Source: Accumulibacter sp. (GTDB lineage Bacteria; Pseudomonadota; Gammaproteobacteria; Burkholderiales; Rhodocyclaceae). Taken from it: DNA of 6,798 nt. The DNA lies in contig JAISDL010000200.1 of NCBI GenBank assembly GCA_031264825.1, positions 1 through 6,798 of the forward strand. The letters run 5' to 3'. The notes under the pieces are model-generated. The model worked only from the letters and a program-made list of their open reading frames with translations, searched no databases and was not told the origin of the DNA. Shown piece after piece: positions 4,515-6,798 of the stretch (positions are counted from its first letter, which is position 1; every line of letters starts with the position of its first letter). The translations under genes and the position numbers were made by a program.

Positions 4515-6563
4515 ATGTCGGTCGGTCTTATTTTCGCGTTGTCTTGCGCCGCAATCGCCGTGCTGTACGGTGCCGTCATGGCACGATGGATTCTTTCGCT
4601 GCCGCCGGGCAACGCGCGCATGCAGGAGATCGCGCGGGCGGTGCAGGAGGGTGCCTCGGCTTATCTGAACAAGCAGTACACGACGATCGCCGTCGTCGGC
4701 GTCGTTTTGGCGGCGCTCATCGGAATTTTTCTCAACGGCAAGATGGCCGTCGGCTTCGTGATCGGCGCCGTGCTCTCCGGAGCGACCGGCTTCATCGGAA
4801 TGAATGTTTCCGTCCGCGCGAACGTGCGGACGGCCGAGGCCGCGAGGAAGGGTCTGGCCGCCGCGCTCGACGTCGCGTTCAAGGGCGGCGCGATTACCGG
4901 CCTGCTCGTCGTCGGACTCGGCCTTCTGGGCGTCGCCGGCTACTACGCCTTCCTCAGCGGGGAGGGCGGTGACCTGGTTCATGCGGTCGAGCCGCTCGTC
5001 GGCCTCGCGTTCGGCGGTTCGCTGATCTCGATTTTTGCGCGCTTGGGCGGCGGAATCTTCACGAAAGGCGCCGACGTCGGCGCCGACCTCGTCGGCAAGG
5101 TCGAAGCCGGAATCCCCGAAGACGACCCGCGCAACCCGGCGGTCATCGCCGACAACGTCGGCGACAACGTCGGCGACTGCGCCGGCATGGCGGCCGACCT
5201 CTTTGAAACCTACGCGGTGACGGTCGTCGCGACGATGGTGCTCGGCGCGATGATGTCGCAGGGCGGCGCGGGTGACAGACTCGTCGTCTACCCGCTCGTC
5301 CTCGGCGGAACGTCGATCATCGCGTCGATCGTCGGTTGCTTCTTCGTGAAAGCGCGCCCCGGCGGAAAGATCATGAACGCACTCTATCGCGGTCTTGCGG
5401 TCGCGGGCGTGCTGGCGCTCGTCGCTTTCTATCCGGTCACGTCGTGGCTGCTCGGCGCGGGGATCACCTTGCCCGACGGTCAGACCGCCGCTTCGACGAG
5501 CATCTTCGGCTGCGCCGTCGTCGGCCTCGCGCTGACCGGCCTGCTCGTCTGGATCACCGAGTATTACACCGGAACCGACTTCAAACCCGTCCGCCACATC
5601 GCCGAAGCCTCGACGACGGGGCACGGAACGAACATCATCGCCGGGTTGGGCGTCTCGATGAAGTCGACCGGTCTGCCCGTTCTCGCCGTCTGCGCGGCGA
5701 TCTGCGCGGCGTACGCGCTCGCCGGACTCTACGGGATCGCTGTCGCCGCGACGTCGATGCTCTCGATGACCGGGATCGTCGTCGCGCTCGATGCCTACGG
5801 GCCGATTACCGACAACGCGGGCGGAATCGCCGAAATGTCGGGGTTGCCGCAGGAAGTGCGCGACGTGACCGACCCGCTCGACGCCGTCGGCAACACGACG
5901 AAGGCCGTGACCAAGGGCTACGCGATCGGTTCGGCCGGCTTGGCCGCGCTCGTCCTCTTCGCCGACTATACGCACGCGCTCGCCGGTCGGAACTACGTTA
6001 CGGCTTTCGACCTCTCCGACCACATCGTGATCGTCGGACTCTTCATCGGCGGCCTGATTCCCTATTTGTTCGGTGCGATGGCGATGGAAGCCGTCGGGCG
6101 CGCGGCGGGCGCCGTCGTCGTCGAAGTGCGCCGCCAGTTCAAGGAAATCAGCGGGATCATGGAAGGGACGGCCAAGCCCGATTATTCGCGGGCCGTCGGC
6201 ATGTTGACGAACGCGGCGATCCGCGAAATGATCGTCCCGTCGCTTCTGCCGGTGCTCGTTCCCGTGATCGTCGGCCTTCTGCTCGGCCCGAAAGCGCTCG
6301 GCGGTCTCCTGATGGGGACGATCGTCACCGGGCTTTTCGTCGCGATCTCGATGACGACGGGCGGCGGCGCGTGGGATAACGCCAAGAAGTACATCGAGGA
6401 CGACCACTTCGGCGGCAAAGGCTCCGACGCGCACAAGGCCGCCGTCACCGGCGACACCGTCGGCGATCCCTACAAGGATACGGCGGGGCCGGCGGTCAAT
6501 CCGCTGATCAAGATCATCAACATCGTCGCGCTGATGATCGTCCCGATACTACCGCTGGGCTGA
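4515..6563 (+). CDS. hppA: Membrane-bound proton-pumping pyrophosphatase, K+-independent type
   Basis: Hydrolyses pyrophosphate and pumps protons across the inner membrane, conserving energy that soluble pyrophosphatase would lose. The 682-residue product is strongly hydrophobic throughout, as expected for about 16 membrane helices. The catalytic regions are all present: DVGADLVGKVE (187-197), the acidic DNVGDNVGD (213-221) followed by CAGMAADLFETY, GPITDNAGGIAEM in the middle (nt about 5800-5840), and the C-terminal GDTVGDPYKDTAGPAVNPL (646-664). The motif GNTTKAVTKG (459-468) has lysine at K463 and threonine at T466; in this family Lys and Thr here mark K+-independent H+-PPases, whereas K+-dependent enzymes have alanine at the first and Ala/Gly at the second. 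Start ATG 4515 is supported by GAGGGGA at 4504-4510. Length is typical and no lesions are seen. A single gene after adk; its own promoter is not evident. Confidence 0.96.
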   Translation: MSVGLIFALSCAAIAVLYGAVMARWILSLPPGNARMQEIARAVQEGASAYLNKQYTTIAVVGVVLAALIGIFLNGKMAVGFVIGAVLSGATGFIGMNVSVRANVRTAEAARKGLAAALDVAFKGGAITGLLVVGLGLLGVAGYYAFLSGEGGDLVHAVEPLVGLAFGGSLISIFARLGGGIFTKGADVGADLVGKVEAGIPEDDPRNPAVIADNVGDNVGDCAGMAADLFETYAVTVVATMVLGAMMSQGGAGDRLVVYPLVLGGTSIIASIVGCFFVKARPGGKIMNALYRGLAVAGVLALVAFYPVTSWLLGAGITLPDGQTAASTSIFGCAVVGLALTGLLVWITEYYTGTDFKPVRHIAEASTTGHGTNIIAGLGVSMKSTGLPVLAVCAAICAAYALAGLYGIAVAATSMLSMTGIVVALDAYGPITDNAGGIAEMSGLPQEVRDVTDPLDAVGNTTKAVTKGYAIGSAGLAALVLFADYTHALAGRNYVTAFDLSDHIVIVGLFIGGLIPYLFGAMAMEAVGRAAGAVVVEVRRQFKEISGIMEGTAKPDYSRAVGMLTNAAIREMIVPSLLPVLVPVIVGLLLGPKALGGLLMGTIVTGLFVAISMTTGGGAWDNAKKYIEDDHFGGKGSDAHKAAVTGDTVGDPYKDTAGPAVNPLIKIINIVALMIVPILPLG

Positions 6564-6565
6564 AT

Positions 6566-6596
6566 CAGGAGACGGGAGACAGAGGACAGGAGACAG
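6566..6596. repeat. Purine-rich short tandem repeat after hppA
   Basis: Beginning three bases after the hppA stop, CAGGAGAC (6566-6573), GGGAGACAG (6574-6582), AGGACAG (6583-6589) and GGAGACAG (6589-6596) form degenerate copies of a GGAGACAG unit. The stretch is almost all purine on the plus strand with a C at each step. It looks like slippage-derived low-complexity sequence; no function can be assigned. Confidence 0.55.
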
Positions 6597-6604
6597 ATCA
6601 GTGA

Positions 6605-6623
6605 CCGGCGGCGTTGCCGCCGG
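6605..6623. repeat. Strong GC palindrome downstream of hppA
   Basis: CCGGCGGC (6605-6612), loop GTT, GCCGCCGG (6616-6623): a perfect 8-bp GC stem 41 bases after the hppA stop. The same GTGAC is found on both sides (6601-6605 and 6625-6629). There is no T-tract, so it is not a classic intrinsic terminator; it could block RNA decay from the 3' end, act with Rho, or be a REP-like element. Confidence 0.55.
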
Positions 6624-6669
6624 AGTGACGAAACCCCACCAAGAACCCGCGAAAACGGTAATCCATTCC

Positions 6670-6684
6670 CCCTGATAAGCAGGG
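6670..6684. repeat. Short CCCTG/CAGGG hairpin
   Basis: CCCTG (6670-6674), loop ATAAG, CAGGG (6680-6684): a 5-bp stem in the gene-free tail, just before composition becomes AT-rich. Short enough to be chance. Confidence 0.25.
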
Positions 6685-6719
6685 CGATTGCACCTACATA
6701 CCATAATCGATACAGATAA

Positions 6720-6784
6720 TTTTATTGGATATTGTTAGGAAGGGGTTGTAAATTTTATCGGATATAAGTGGAAGGGGTTGTAAA
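6720..6784. repeat. AT-rich tandem repeat, two copies of about 32 bp
   Basis: Unit one (6720-6752, 33 bases) and unit two (6753-6784, 32 bases) both begin TTTTAT[T/C]GGATAT and both end with the identical 15-mer GGAAGGGGTTGTAAA (6738-6752 and 6770-6784); the few bases between differ. They lie in a patch from about 6690 that is clearly richer in A and T than the genes. The array could continue beyond the window. Possible identities are protein-binding iterons, the edge of a mobile element or an intergenic repeat family; none is proven. Confidence 0.65.
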
Positions 6785-6798
6785 CAGTGCCGTAAAGA

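Noticed and set aside
5148..5180. Direct DNA repeat of a GACAACGTCGGC-like unit inside hppA
   Set aside because: It simply encodes the conserved catalytic DNVGDNVGD motif.
4440..6434. 664-codon open frame on the minus strand opposite hppA
   Set aside because: Its product is dominated by Arg, Asp, Glu and His with no family resemblance, while the plus strand encodes an unmistakable complete HppA. Long antisense open frames are common opposite genes with strong G/C third-position bias.
6738..6784. Possible CRISPR array
   Set aside because: Only two copies of a 15-base core with a 17-base interval that is itself partly repeated; repeat and spacer sizes do not fit CRISPR and no cas gene is present.

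Overview
The window is GC-rich chromosomal DNA from a Gram-negative bacterium. KdsB residues such as the EALEQLRALWHGYRI stretch, the ExbB/ExbD pair placed directly before lpxK, and the order lpxK-trm112-kdsB-adk together suggest a betaproteobacterium. This taxonomic call is an inference from protein resemblance and gene order.

Layout: positions 3-213 hold a broken relic of an ORF6N-domain gene, recognisable only by switching reading frame three times. Positions 216-544 are a gene-free leader carrying several short inverted repeats and a face-to-face pair of DnaA-box-like 9-mers. All the intact genes lie on the plus strand: an ExbB/TolQ-type proton channel subunit (545-1159), its ExbD/TolR partner (1181-1600), lpxK (1662-2711), a 56-residue Trm112/YcaR protein (2712-2882), kdsB (2882-3676), adk (3792-4436) and a membrane-bound proton-pumping pyrophosphatase, hppA (4515-6563). 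Positions 6564-6798 have no gene. They contain a purine-rich repetitive stretch, a strong palindrome and, at the extreme end, an AT-rich two-copy tandem repeat of about 32 bp.

How the genes fit together: exbB to kdsB looks like one transcription unit, with tight or overlapping junctions from lpxK to kdsB. LpxK (lipid A 4'-kinase) and KdsB (CMP-Kdo synthetase) supply two steps of inner-core lipopolysaccharide synthesis. adk follows after 115 bp and has a plausible promoter of its own overlapping the kdsB stop. hppA follows after 78 bp, with a terminator-like hairpin in the gap. KdsB releases pyrophosphate, Adk recycles AMP and HppA conserves the energy of pyrophosphate hydrolysis as a proton gradient, which an ExbB/ExbD motor could in principle use; this link is inference.

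Most of the window is ordinary core metabolism and I see no new multi-gene system. The parts worth a second look are the non-coding edges: the ORF6N relic with the DnaA-box leader on the left, and the AT-rich repeats on the right.
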